From Strigamia acuminata (taxonomy: Eukaryota > Arthropoda > Chilopoda > Geophilomorpha > Linotaeniidae), in assembly GCA_949358305.1 (NCBI GenBank), contig OX442314.1, forward strand, positions 34,653,608 to 34,717,607: a stretch of 64,000 nucleotides of DNA, given 5' to 3'. Shown here piece after piece: positions 10,051 to 19,479 of this stretch. Positions within the stretch are counted from its first letter, which is position 1. Each line of letters begins with the position of its first letter. The notes under the pieces were generated by a model. That model searched no databases and was not told where the DNA came from. It was given only the letters and a program-made list of their open reading frames with translations. A program made the position numbers and the translations under genes.

Positions 10051-10265
10051 TGTTGTTTTATTGAATGTTATATTCCTGTCCGCCAGGTGTCTTTACCACC
10101 TGTGCACCTGTATTTGGCACTGACCAATCAGTGCCCTGTTTTGTATTTAGTGCTCCGCGCACTTTTAAACATCTGTTTTAGATTAAAACCATCACTGTTA
10201 ATATTTCACCAAAAAACCACGCGTCTCCATTTTTATGCCTCCAACATATTAGAACAAAAACTACA
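10051..10265 (+). repeat. 3' LTR of copia copy 2
   Basis: 215 bp, TG...CA, identical to the 5' LTR by reading; followed by TSD TAACA (10266-10270). Confidence 0.97.
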
Positions 10266-10411
10266 TAACAAAATAACAAAAGCAAAAAATTTATGTATTT
10301 TAAATTTATTACCAATTTCCGATGACGACAATACGACCGTTTTCAAGTTTTGATCTTACAGGTCACGGCAGAAATAAGCAGTAAACAAAACAAACCCGGC
10401 GAGGAAAACAT

Positions 10412-10860
10412 GGCGTTTTCTCGGAAAATTCACCTGTTTAAATGTCACATATAGAATAGAAATCGCACGTGATGAAAATAATGGAGAAGATGAATGAGAA
10501 TAAACAATAAAACTGTACATTTTGCTGCAGTACTATTATACTGTATTATATATCTCATTTTTGATATTTCTTTATGCACTGGGAAGTGTCACTTTACAGT
10601 AAAGCTGGAAAATTGCTATTTTAAGCAAGAAAATTGTCATTTTAAGTAAGTAAACGCCATTTCAAGTAATAAAAGTCCCATTTCCGCTGATGAAAGTGCC
10701 ATTTCAAGCTATGAAAATGCCTTTTTTAACTATAAACATGCGGGTTAAGGAAGAATGTGCCACAAAAAAATGCCATTTTGAAAAAGAAAAGTGCCATTTT
10801 GAACAAGAAAAGTGACATTTTGAACAAGAAAAGTTGTGACGGTTATAAAACCGTATTTAC
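10412..10860. other. 5' flank of X copy a and degenerate GCCATTT repeats
   Basis: 10412-10600 is the conserved upstream segment of X genes (ATCGCACGTGATGA, an AATAAACAATAAAACTGTA block, then CTCATTTTTGATATT). 10600-10850 holds imperfect copies, about 20 bp apart, of a GCCATTTT-containing repeat. Confidence 0.6.
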
Positions 10861-11190
10861 TAATGTGCACACTAGATGGCGCTATTAAAATAACGCGTGT
10901 GATTTAAACGATGATACCGGTATAATTACTAATTTTGCTTAATTTCTGGATCCACGAAATAAAACATGACTTTTTAGGGTCAGAACAAATTTATTCAAAT
11001 TTCTTGGGGTTTACATTACTATATTCAAGGGAACAAAGGACATTTTAGCATGATTTATGACACTTTTGGTTATTTCCTGTTGCGCGTCACTCGTCATATT
11101 GCTCGAAAACTCTACTGAATGTTGGCTTCTCTGCACGCCCTTACTTTGTAGTTAAACGCCATTTTTAAAAATTAAAATCACTGTCTGACG
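10861..11190. other. Unassigned sequence without a gene
   Basis: Not shared with the other X-Y modules. Contains TAGATGGCGCTA near 10872 and a stretch ending about 11150, with no open frame I trust. Possibly an old insertion; no termini recognised. Confidence 0.3.
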
Positions 11191-11205
11191 CAAACGAATG
11201 AAATT

Positions 11206-11475
11206 ATATGCTATAAAAATGCCATTATATGCTATAAAAATGCCATTTTCTGCTATAAAAATGCCATTTTCTGCTATAAAAATGCCATTATCTGCTATAA
11301 AAATGCCATTTTCTGCTATAAAAATGCCATTTTCTGCTATAAAAATGCCATTTTCTGCTAGAAAAATGCCATTTTATGCTAGAAAAATGCCATTTTAGGC
11401 TAGAAAGAAAAATGCCATTTTATGCTAGAAAAATGCCATTTTATGCTAGAAAAATGCCATTTTATGCTAGAAAAG
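11206..11475. repeat. 21-bp minisatellite, GCTATAAAAATGCCATTTT type
   Basis: About 12-13 tandem units with the GCCATT core in each. Units drift from ...TATAAAAATG... to ...TAGAAAAATG... along the array. The 21-bp period leaves open frames on the plus strand, which I do not regard as coding. Confidence 0.9.
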
Positions 11476-11817
11476 TGTGATTATGGTACAAAAAGTGCCA
11501 TTTTTAAATATCAACTGGAATTTTAAACTCACCATACATGTCTTAATGGAATGGAAAATGCATTTATAATGCACAAAAGTGCACTCTGCACTCCTTCACA
11601 ATAGAAATAGTGGAAAACAAATGAAACAAACAATAAATCTTTGTGCATATAACATATTTTCATGTACGAGTAGGAGAAACAATACAATTGTTTGTACTTT
11701 TTACATTTTCTTCTTACATGAGAAATTTTGACATTTTAAACGAAAATAAACGAGACCAATTTTGATTTTGTTTTGTACTTTTTGTTTGCCATTTTAATAT
11801 CGCTTGTTATTCGCAAA

Positions 11818-12120
11818 CTATTTTACGAGCCATTTGACGAAGGGGACGCGTCGGTAACGTCGACATAAGTAATGCATAATTCTAAATTGCAATAGCATTA
11901 CCACTACCTCGAAGATCAAACGAAACAGGAAATTGTCGTGAATTGCAGCGAAAAATCTGGTTATAGGGGTCGACTTGGGTAAATGTCGCGTGGGGCCCAC
12001 GGCTGGTACTGTCCGTTTGCAGTGATCAGTTACACTTAGCAGGTCAACGCCCGTATCGGCTTGGCTGGATTGCCTATAACGGAATTAGGTTGTTAGCTGG
12101 TGCTGTTTTAGGGCCACTTG
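11818..12120 (-). pseudogene. Y-family copy Y2 (divergent, degraded 5' part)
   Basis: The 3' part is an open frame of about 60 codons with a hydrophobic middle and a basic end reading RRVPFVKWLVK before the stop, matching the C-termini in Y8. The 5' part (12000-12120) retains only the signature of the family start (plus strand TGCTGTTTTAGGGCCACTT) and has no usable ATG. Its partner is X-b, separated here by minisatellites and a BEL/Pao fossil. Confidence 0.5.
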
Positions 12121-12520
12121 GATAGAATTACGTGTGAATTTGTAATCAGAATAAAGACTATTCCGTGAAAACCTGCGTATTTTGTATTTTGTAAATTTAT
12201 TGCTTGTAATTGGATATTATTGTAAAATATTTTTTTGATTGGTGCATTGTACTCTTGACCGGAAGTATGTCTAAAATTCGTAACTTTTGACATGTATCAT
12301 ATGGTTTTTGACTCCAAAATTTGACTTTTACGAAAATCGCTAACGTGGAATTTGCTAAGGTGGAATTCAATTATCCAATTTACGATTTATGTACAAGTAA
12401 ATTCACATATTTATTGATGAAAATCTTTTAAATCGAAAAAAACATTTTATATCTAAAAGTAAATTTTTGAATTTACAAGTGAACTTTTAACAACTGAAAA
12501 CTGACTTGCCGAAAAGTACG
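12121..12520. other. Module spacer between Y2 and the next minisatellite
   Basis: AT-rich. Contains the conserved segment AATTACGTGTGAATTTG directly upstream of Y and AAGTGAACTTTTAACAACTG further on. No gene seen. Confidence 0.4.
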
Positions 12521-12740
12521 ATTTCACACTGAACTAGTGCCATTTTACACTGAACTAGTGCCATTTTACACTGAACTAATACCATTTTACACTGAACTAG
12601 TGCCATTTTACACTGAACTAGTGCCATTTTACACTGAACTAGTGCCATTTTACACTGAACTAGTGCCATTTTACACTGAACTAGTGCCATTTCACACTGA
12701 ACTAGTGCCATTTCACACTGAACTAGTGATATTTCATACA
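12521..12740. repeat. 21-bp minisatellite, TGCCATTTTACACTGAACTAG
   Basis: Ten units of almost uniform 21 bp. Because 21 is a multiple of three, both strands show repetitive open frames; the unit, not selection on a protein, explains them. The single-copy precursor CATTTTACACTGAA appears at 5089-5102. Confidence 0.93.
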
Positions 12741-12936
12741 GAATTAATGTCATTTCAAACGATATAAATTTACACACTTAGTGTGCCATTTTACATAAAC
12801 GTAGTGTCATTTTATACTCTAGGTGCATTCAATAAGTCTAAAACGTATGCAAAACTCGTTTCGTGAATGCACCTAGTGTCATTTTTGCACAAATAAAGTG
12901 TCATTTCAATGTAGAAAAGTGCCATTTCAAGCTATA

Positions 12937-13100
12937 AAAATACCATTTCAATTTATAAAAATGCCATTTCAATTTATAAAAATACCATTTCAATTTATAC
13001 AAATGCCATTTCAATTTATAAAAATGCCATTTCAATTTATAAAAATGCCATTTCAATTTATAAAAATGCTATTTTAATTTATAAAAATGCCATTTCAATT
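12937..13100. repeat. 21-bp minisatellite, TTTATAAAAATGCCATTTCAA
   Basis: About eight units carrying the same ATGCCATTT core as neighbouring arrays but a different filler (CAATTTATAAAA). Confidence 0.9.
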
Positions 13101-13149
13101 TGCTTTGGATTACCGATGGTACAGAATTTAAACTGATTGAAACAGAAGT

Positions 13150-13722
13150 TTAAGAGAAGCGCGCACACACGTTGGTATACATGAGACGGATCGCATCGTT
13201 TAGTCGACTACGAGTTCAGCATCCACTTCCAGATTGCACTCGGTGCGGAATGTAATAATTATATTCAACGTACTAACGCTCGGGACTTTCTCGACGATAC
13301 CGGTCAAAATCTGTTCCTCTGTCACCTTGTATTCGAGATACATCTTTGAATGTTTTCGAAATCAATTCACCGAGCACCGAAATAGTTTTTTTGCTGTTTC
13401 GCGGTTGTCTTCGAGTTCTCTCTTGTTGAATTTCCATGGTTAGCCAACCTCGTAGTGATCATTCACCCATTTTATATTTTTTCTGAATTGTTCCAAAGTG
13501 TCAATGTCGTCTGCGCCTTGTTCGATCGTCGCATTGAAGCAATGTCCTCAATATTTTTCACACGCTTGATCTCGTGGAATTTTAGTATGTGTGTGTAAAT
13601 TATAATTTCGGCCTTACTAAATCGATCGCAGTATCGTAATTTCAGTCCGTGAGTCCGCTGACCGCATTGGCTGCCAATCCCTCGACCAACAAACGCAAGT
13701 AAACTGTTTCGGTATCAAACAT
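13150..13722 (-). pseudogene. BEL/Pao retrotransposon fossil (gag and pol fragments)
   Basis: Reading the minus strand from 13722, a frame gives YLRLLVEGLAANAVSGLTD, a stop, then NYDTAIDL, which resembles the DUF1759 Gag region of BEL/Pao elements. Continuing to about 13380 it gives LEQFRKNIKWVNDHYEVG, a stop, then PWKFNKRELEDNRETAKK, resembling the segment before the BEL/Pao reverse transcriptase. After a frameshift come EEQILTGIVEKVPS (about 13290) and, after another, YYIPH, the usual next motifs. Several stops and shifts make it non-functional. Gag and Pol parts are adjacent, so a large internal deletion has occurred. Assignment rests on motif memory, not a search. Confidence 0.6.
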
Positions 13723-13889
13723 GGCGTAGTAGTTAGTGCAAATAGTGTATTGAATGTTTCTATCTTAAATTAAATTTTTGACACAGTAATCGTACATTTT
13801 AGTTACAAAAATTTTGTGTCTAATTGTGCTTAATTTGCATTTGGATGAATAAACCGTAATAATAAAATAATATAAAAATAACTTTTTTT

Positions 13890-14231
13890 TTACAATTTCT
13901 GTTTAGCACTGCACAGACACTCCGAAGCGCCTTCATCCCAATCGGCGAAAACATCCTTGTTTTCCTCGTTTTCCTGCTCGATGCATTTTTTGGGACAGAA
14001 AATGCATTGCATGAAGTGCTGCCGTTCATCCCAGAGGTAGCCGGCCGACTCGCGATTTCTGTGAGCGTCGTCTACAAAAATAAATAACAAAATAACAAAA
14101 GCAAAAGATTTATATCTTTTAAATTTATTACCAATTTCCGATGACGACAATACGAACGTTTTCAAGTTTTGATGGAAACAGGTCACGGCAGAAATGAGCA
14201 GTAAACAAAACAAAATGGGTGAGGAAAACAT
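13890..14231 (-). CDS. X-family gene copy b: secreted cysteine-rich protein, two exons, intact
   Basis: Exon 1 is 14231-14132 (ATG, 33 codons plus one base); intron 14131-14072 (60 nt, GTAAT...TGTAG); exon 2 is 14071-13890 with TAA. The spliced product is 93 residues: a signal-peptide-like start (MFSSPILFCLLLISAVTC), a short linker ending SSSEI, then a domain with cysteines C-x2-C-x3-C-x21-C-x-C and the invariant FADWDE. The intron call rests on comparison: across X copies its length varies 60, 60, 61, 65, 60, 65, incompatible with coding, while exon lengths are constant. In this copy the intron has no stop and is a multiple of three, so a retained form would add about 20 mostly hydrophobic residues. 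Secreted location is inferred; function unknown. Confidence 0.75.
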   Translation of the reverse strand: MFSSPILFCLLLISAVTCFHQNLKTFVLSSSEIGNKFKRYKSFAFVILLFIFVDDAHRNRESAGYLWDERQHFMQCIFCPKKCIEQENEENKDVFADWDEGASECLCSAKQKL

Positions 14232-14410
14232 GATGTTTTCTCGGAAAATTCGTCTGTAAAAATGTCGTATATACTAGTAAAATAAAAATCGCACGTGATG
14301 ATAACTGATAACAATGAAGAAAGATAAAAGAATATAAACAATAAAACTGTATATTTTGCTGCAGTACTATTTCTCATTTTTGATATTCTTTCTGCACTGG
14401 AAATTTCCAC
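14232..14410 (-). promoter_or_regulatory. Conserved 5' flank of X genes, with an upstream ATG
   Basis: All X copies share about 170 bp upstream, including CACGTG within ATCGCACGTGATGA, an ACAGTTTTATTGTTTATTTT block and, at 14377-14375, an ATG that opens a frame beginning MRN..TA.KYTV, itself very hydrophobic. In X-d this upstream frame is continuous with the X frame; in X-b it stops separately; in X-c it ends after five codons. It is either a uORF, an alternative N-terminus or an unrecognised first exon. Confidence 0.4.
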
Positions 14411-14539
14411 GTTAGTAGATAATGGATTCTTAAGCTGGAAAATTGCTATTTTAAGCTATTTTAAGCACTTTATGGAAGTAAAACGGCATTTTAAGTAATA
14501 GAAGTGTCATTTCAGCCTATGAAAGTGCCATTTTTAGCT

Positions 14540-14905
14540 ATAAAGCGTGTCAAGTCTTCAAATGGCCGCGCCTTCGTCCTGTTCTTTCCGACACCGACGA
14601 ACTGTGTCCAAACTGCTTGGATTTCGGAGTTATGCCGAGCAACAAAGATGGTTCCGTCGTTACGTGACCACTCCGGCTCGACGACCCAGGTGGATCGCGT
14701 TCGACGACCACGTACAGCGGGTCCCATTCTCCGGTTGCGACAAACGAACCACCAGCGAAGAAAACGACGAAAGTCTTTGAGATTTCGAAATGGGTGGTTG
14801 TAACCGCTTCGAAAGCAGCCAAAGTCGCAACAGAGACAATGCCGCAATCGAAAAAACCATCGAGGCATTCGAAAACCGATAAGGTTGCGACAACAACCCG
14901 ATGAC
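14540..14905 (+). pseudogene. Coding-like fragment, Lys-rich (PPAKKTTK type), unrecognised
   Basis: Sequence composition switches to balanced GC. In one plus-strand frame it reads SDTDELCPNCLDFGVMPSN, a TGA at about 14664, then a Ser/Thr-rich stretch and PPAKKTTKVFEISKWVVV followed by KKPSRHSKTDKVATTT. The second part is clearly related at protein level to 21760-21880 (PPAKKTTKIFVNSKWAVE), so it derives from a real, duplicated coding sequence. CPNC may be half of a zinc-binding site. Interrupted by at least one stop; identity unknown. Confidence 0.45.
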
Positions 14906-14949
14906 AGAGGAATTACAGCAATTCCGTCGTGGTCGTGGATTTAAACAAC

Positions 14950-15330
14950 AGGAGGAATAATCATTTCTAGCAATTAAAGGCCATTTCACGCAATAAAGTT
15001 GCTATTTTATACTAGAAAAGTGACATTACGGGCTAGTAAAGTGCTATTACAAGCAAAAGCTGTGTGATTTTAGTAGGACAGCGCTAATTTACCACAGAAA
15101 GTGCAGAAAAAAATGTCATTTTTAAACCTAAGTGTGTATTCTTACAGTAAAAAATGTATTTATAAAGTTAAAAAGTGCATTTTTACCTTAGAACAAGTGA
15201 ATTTCACAGTGCAAAAGTGCCATGGTAGAATAAAAAAATACATTTTATACTCACTAAAGTGCATTTTTTCACAATAGAAATGTGGAAAAAGAAATGAAAC
15301 AAACAATAAACCTGTGTGTACCGTGGTACG
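14950..15330. other. Module spacer with degenerate GCCATTT-type repeats and the conserved Y 3' flank
   Basis: Contains the recurrent segments GTGCATTTTTTCACAATAGAAATG and GAAACAAACAATAAACCTGTGTG that lie on the 3' side of Y genes throughout the domain. No gene. Confidence 0.5.
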
Positions 15331-15332
15331 GT

Positions 15333-16035
15333 CAGTGTTGTGCGCGGTACACACAACATGGACCGCGGTCTCGGTACGCGTTACTATCCCGGCCGCAAAA
15401 AAGTACCGCGGTCCCGGTACGCGTTACCTCGAACGATACCGCGGTCCCGGTACAGTACCGGGACCGCGATGCTGCGGTACATCTCGCGGTCCAAGAAAAA
15501 ACGCGAGAAAACACGAGAATATTGTGTTTTCTCTCGTTCTCCCATACCAATTTAAAAATAGTTTTTAATTACATTAAATGTTTCTTATTTGCAGGGAACC
15601 AGGAATCCACAGCTTCTAAAAATGAAAAATATATATATTTTTATCGTTTATTTTATATTTTGTAATTACTTTAAAATTTTAAAATTACAAAATATAAAAT
15701 AAACGATAAAAATATATATATATTTTTCATTTTTAGAAGCTGTGGATTCCTGGTTCCCTGCAAATAAGAGACATTTAATGTAATTCAAAACTATTTTTAA
15801 ATTGGTATGGGAGAACGAGAGAAAACACAATATTCTCGTGTTTTCTCGCGTTTTCTCTTGGACCGCGAGATGTACCGCACAAGCGGTCCGCGGTACACGG
15901 ATTTATAAAAGTACCGCGGTCCCACTACGCGGTACTGTCCCGACCTTTAAAAAGTACCGCGGTCCCGGTACGCATCACCGCAAAAGTAACGCTGTCCCGG
16001 TCCCGGTATAGTAACGCGTACCGTGCACAACACTG
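15333..16035. mobile_element. Fold-back / MITE-like element with hAT-type CAGTG ends
   Basis: A 703 bp near-palindrome centred near 15675. Outer ends are CAGTGTTGTGC (left) and GCACAACACTG (right). The inner arms (from GCAGGGAACCAGGAATCCAC outward) are almost perfect inverted copies for about 190 bp; the outer arms are rich in TACCGCGGTCCCGGTAC-like subterminal motifs. CAGTG termini suggest hAT. It interrupts the conserved CCTGTGTGTACCGTGGTAC segment seen unbroken at 18005-18022. I could not find an 8 bp target duplication, so one flank may have rearranged. No transposase. Confidence 0.75.
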
Positions 16036-16348
16036 CTCCCACAAGGTAGGAGAAAACTAAACCAATTATAAGATTAACAGTGAAAGGGACTCAGGTCAAG
16101 TGAGGAACAGGTCAATACACTCAAAAATAAGAAATAAGAAATTGTTAATAATATAAATTAATATAACATGTTGAAGTACAAAAATGAGAAACACGATAGA
16201 AATGCTAAAACTACTCAAATCAAACACTTGATCTAGAAGTAATGAATTGTAAATACCAAATATCAATATAATTTGACAACAATAAAGCAATGCAATGCAA
16301 TGAAATACAAATTAGGAAATCAATCAATGTTTTATATTACATGAGAAA
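16036..16348. other. AT-rich unassigned sequence
   Basis: No gene and no match to other modules until about 16320, where the conserved 3' flank of Y resumes. Confidence 0.4.
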
Positions 16349-16549
16349 TCACCCGATTTTCACATTATCGTCTAGTTTTCCTTGTTGTTGTTGTTGAATG
16401 GCGATGCAGAACATGTAGCATACGATTAACAGCACAAAAGGATAAAGTGATGAGATGGTTATCAGAGTGTCAAAGTCAAATCTGACGCGGAACTGTTTTT
16501 TTTCATCAATTTTAATCGCCATGTCTCCAGAGATCCTTTGTGGCCGACA
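16349..16549 (-). pseudogene. Y-family copy Y3, N-terminus deleted
   Basis: Homologous to Y4 from MAIKTHEKKQ onward (here MAIKIDEKKQ) with a hydrophobic run YPFVLLIVCYMFCIAI, then a short polyglutamine stretch from a GTT repeat. The upstream end breaks at TGGCCGA (16541-16547) and fuses directly to the palindromic minisatellite, so the conserved N-terminal block is gone. Paired with the X-h remnant. Confidence 0.55.
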
Positions 16550-16709
16550 CAAAAATTAAATTTTTGTCACAAAAATTAATTTTTTGTCACAAAAATTAAA
16601 TTTTTGTCACAAAAATTAAATTTTTGTCACAAAAATTAAATTTTTGACAAAATATTAAATTTTTGACAAAATATTAAATTTTTGACAAAATATTAAATTT
16701 TTGACACAA
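16546..16709. repeat. Palindromic 20-bp minisatellite, ACAAAAATTAAATTTTTGT type
   Basis: About eight units. Each core CAAAAATTAAATTTTTG is an almost perfect dyad. The later units are shortened (GACAAAATATTAAATTTTT). This repeat sits 3' of X in nearly every module. Confidence 0.9.
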
Positions 16710-16811
16710 AAATTGCTATTTGCTATTTTAGATATTAATTTGTCTTCGGAGTTTAATTAGCATTTGGATTAATATACCGTAATAATAAAAAAAAAATTAA
16801 ACTTCATCTGT

Positions 16812-16866
16812 TTACAATTTCTGTGTCATATTGCACACACATTGCAAACTGCCTTCATCCCAATCG
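16812..16866 (-). pseudogene. X-family copy h, reduced to the last ~17 codons
   Basis: Only the 3' end of exon 2 (from the ADWDEG coding region to the stop at 16812-16814) remains. At CCCAATCG it jumps straight to ATCGCACGTGATGA of the X upstream flank. The shared ATCG at the breakpoint suggests a microhomology-mediated deletion of exon 1, the intron and most of exon 2. Confidence 0.8.
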
Positions 16867-17440
16867 CACGTGATGAAAACAATGGAGAAAGATGAATGGA
16901 AATAAACAATAAAACTGTATATTTTGCTGTAGTATTATTTCTCATTTTTGATATTTCTTTCTGTGCTGGATTGTTGGGACAGTTTTATAATTTAGAAAGA
17001 AATCTACTCGTTCATCCTTTTTCATTCATAACATCATAACAATCACTCATCAATTTATTGTTGTTCTTACAATTCAATTCATTCATGGTTACATACAATG
17101 TAACCATTCATTACAACAACTCATTGTAAAACGAAATAACTCTACAGTAGATAGTGGATTCTTAAGCTGGAAAGTTGCTGTTTTAAGCAAGATAATTGCC
17201 TGTCAGGCTAGCAAGATCACTTATAGATCGGTAAATGAATGATGAAACGTTTTGTGAAAAGTTGAACAAATAACAAGTGAAACTTTACTCTATGAAGTAC
17301 ATAGAGTGGAACTGATGTGAGTGTTCGAAATAAGTCAAACGATACAATAGCGCGCAAACACATGCGTTTTCAAATCACGTTATACAAACGTTATAACTTA
17401 ATACTAACATTGCCACTTTATGTAAGTAAAACGAGATTTC
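16867..17440. other. X-h upstream flank and non-module sequence with a hairpin
   Basis: 16867-16970 is the conserved X 5' flank. 17085-17107 is a perfect 10-bp stem with loop ACA (ATGGTTACAT / ATGTAACCAT) inside a CATTCATT-rich stretch found in no other module. No gene. Confidence 0.45.
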
Positions 17441-17444
17441 AAGT

Positions 17445-17760
17445 AATAAAAGTGCCATTTCGAATTATAGAAATGCCATTTTTAGCTATAAACATGCGGG
17501 TTAAGGAAGAATGTGCCAATTTGAACAAGAAAAGTGCCATTTTACGCAAGAAAATTGCTATTTTAAGAAGAAAAGTGCCATTTAAAGCAATAAAAGTTCC
17601 ATTTTAAGCAAGAAAAGTGCCATGTTAAGTGGTAAAGTGCCATTTCAAGCAATTAAAGGCCATTTCACCCAAGAAAGTTGTCATTTCAGGCAAGAAGGTT
17701 GCCATTTCATGATAGAAAAGTGACATTACAAGCTAGTAAAGTGTTATTACAGCAAAAGCT
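17445..17760. repeat. Degenerate ~20-bp GCCATTT repeats
   Basis: Irregular tandem units such as AAGTGCCATTTTAAGCAAG and variants. The same order of variants recurs almost verbatim at 35140-35400, showing that the whole module block was duplicated. Confidence 0.8.
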
Positions 17761-18147
17761 GTGTGATTTTAGTAGGAAAGTGCTATTTTATCATCGAAAA
17801 TGCATCAAAAGTGTCATTTTCAACTTAAGTGTGTCTTCTTACAGTAAAAATGCATTTATAAAGTTAAAAAGTGCATTTTCACCTTGGAACAAGTGAATTT
17901 CACAGTGCAAAAGTGCCGTGGTAGAATAAAAAAATACTTTTTTTCACTAAAGTGCATTTTTTCACAATAGAAATGTGGAAAAAGAAATGAAACAAACAAT
18001 AAACCTGTGTGTTCCGTGGTACATATTTTTTTTCCTGTAAGAAAAACACTTAATGTTTCAAATTTTTACATTTTCAACAATTAACAAGAACTATATGTGT
18101 TCTGGCATTTTATCGTCTAGTTTTCCTTGCAAACCACTTGCCGAACA

Positions 18148-18432
18148 CTACAGTATCTCCTTCCATTGTTGAATTGCGATGCAGAACATGCAGTATACGA
18201 TTAACAGCACAAAAGGATAAAATGATGAGGTGGTTATCAGAGTGTCAAATCTGACGAGGAGCTGTTTTTTTTCATGCGTTTTGATCGCCATGTCTCTAGA
18301 GATCCTTTGTGGCCGATCATCTGCCCACCATTTGCAGCGTTCATCAATCATGGGATTTATCATGGCGGCAAGGCTGGGTAACCTCAACCTGCAATGGGAT
18401 TCGTTTGTTATCAAATGCTGTTTTAGTGCCAC
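18148..18432 (-). CDS. Y-family ORF, copy Y4
   Basis: Open frame of 94 codons from a GTG; first ATG at 18363-18361. Carries the family block TNESHC...PSLAAM...DERCKWWADD, a basic stretch and a hydrophobic segment (YPFVLLIVYCMFCIAI), then stops (KEIL). The basic KWFARKT-like tail of Y1 lies just beyond in another frame, so the C-terminus has been lost by frameshift or was extended in Y1. Downstream partner of X-c by 481 bp. Confidence 0.45.
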   Translation of the reverse strand: MALKQHLITNESHCRLRLPSLAAMINPMIDERCKWWADDRPQRISRDMAIKTHEKKQLLVRFDTLITTSSFYPFVLLIVYCMFCIAIQQWKEIL

Positions 18433-18912
18433 TTAGAATGGAATTACGTGTGAATTTGTATACACAAAGTAAATTTATGCATTCACAAGTGAACTTTGAG
18501 CAACTGAAAATTGACGTGCCGAAAACTATACGAATTAACGCTGATCTAGTGCCATTTTACAATGAATTAGTTCACATTGAATTATAGTGTCATTTCACAT
18601 GAAAAATGTCAATTTAGACGAAGTGCCTTTAAGAGCCATTTTAAACGGAAAAAATGCCATTTGCAAGTCAGACAGTAGTTAGTTAGAATGTTTAACACAT
18701 TTAACACAAAAATTAAATTTTTTGACACAAAAATTAAATTTTTGACACAAAAATTAAATTTTTGACACTGATAAATTTTCGACAGAACAATTGCTATTTG
18801 CTATTTTAGATATTACCATTCGATATTAATAATCCGGCAGTGTCTTCGGAGTTTAATTAGCATTTGGATTAATATACCGTAATAATAAAAAAAAAAATTA
18901 AACTTAATTTGT

Positions 18913-19254
18913 TTACAATTTCTGTGTCATATTGCACACACATTGCAAATTGCTTTCGTCCCAATCGGCGAAAACAACCTCGTTATTCTCGTGGTACCGC
19001 TCGTTGCATGTTACGGGACAAACTAAACATTGCATCAATTGCTGCCGCTGATCCCAGCTGTAGCCGGCCGACTCGCGAATTCTATGAGCGTCGTCTACAA
19101 AAATAAACAACAAAATAACAAACGCAAAAAATTTTTACATTTTAAATTTATTACCAATTTCCGATGACGACAATACGACCGTGTTTATGAGTTGATCGGA
19201 AAAGGACACAGCAGAAATGAGCAATAAACAAAACAAAACGGGCGAGGAAAACAT
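18913..19254 (-). CDS. X-family gene copy c: secreted cysteine-rich protein, two exons, intact
   Basis: Exon 1 19254-19155 (100 nt), intron 19154-19095 (60 nt, GT...AG), exon 2 19094-18913 (182 nt, TAA); spliced product 93 residues. Signal-peptide-like MFSSPVLFCLLLISAVSF; the cysteine usually found at the end of this segment is Phe here, leaving five cysteines (C-x2-C-x3-C-x21-C-x-C). FADWDE is present. The frame is open further upstream but other copies start at this Met. Exon 2 is about as similar to copy a as to any other. Confidence 0.75.
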
Positions 19255-19479
19255 GAGTTTTCTCGAAAAATTCGCCTGTAAAAATGTCGCATATAGAATA
19301 GAAATCGCACGTGATGAAAACAATGGAGAAGATGAATGAAAATAAACAATAAACTGTACATTTTGCTGCAGTACTATTAAGTTATATTATATTTCTCATT
19401 TTTGATAATTCTTTATGCACTGGGAAGTGTTACTTTACAGTAAATAGTCGATTTTTAAGCAAGAAAATTGTCACTTTAA

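Larger units (their letters stand above)
5492..10265 (+). mobile_element. Complete Ty1/copia retrotransposon, copy 2
   Basis: 4,774 bp with 215 bp LTRs at both ends that appear identical, 5 bp TSD TAACA, a half-tRNA primer site right after the 5' LTR, one full-length Gag-Pol frame and a polypurine tract. Identical LTRs mean little time since insertion. It sits in the intron of X copy a, in opposite orientation. Confidence 0.98.
5292..10411 (-). pseudogene. X-family gene copy a, intron split by copia, exon 1 frameshifted
   Basis: Exon 2 (5473 to 5292, 182 nt, TAA stop) is intact. It encodes the conserved block beginning DDAHRIRESAGY, with cysteines spaced C-x2-C-x3-C, the FADWDE motif and C-x-C. 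Exon 1 (10411 to 10313) starts ATG with an Ala/Leu/Ile-rich signal-peptide-like segment ending SAVTC. It is 99 nt instead of the usual 100: one base is missing near 10352-10362, which shifts the frame to an early TGA. The intron between the exons contains the whole 4,774 bp copia element in opposite orientation. The acceptor CTAC (plus strand, 5474-5477) and the donor GT (plus-strand AC, 10311-10312) remain. The frameshift, not the insertion, is the clear lesion. Confidence 0.8.

Noticed and set aside
11206-13100. Repetitive frames such as MALVQCK or MPFYAIK repeats
   Set aside because: The unit is 21 bp, so frames stay open automatically on both strands. The sister arrays with 20-bp units are not open.
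13234-13443. Plus-strand 69-codon frame
   Set aside because: Opposite strand of the BEL/Pao fossil, whose minus-strand motifs explain the sequence better.
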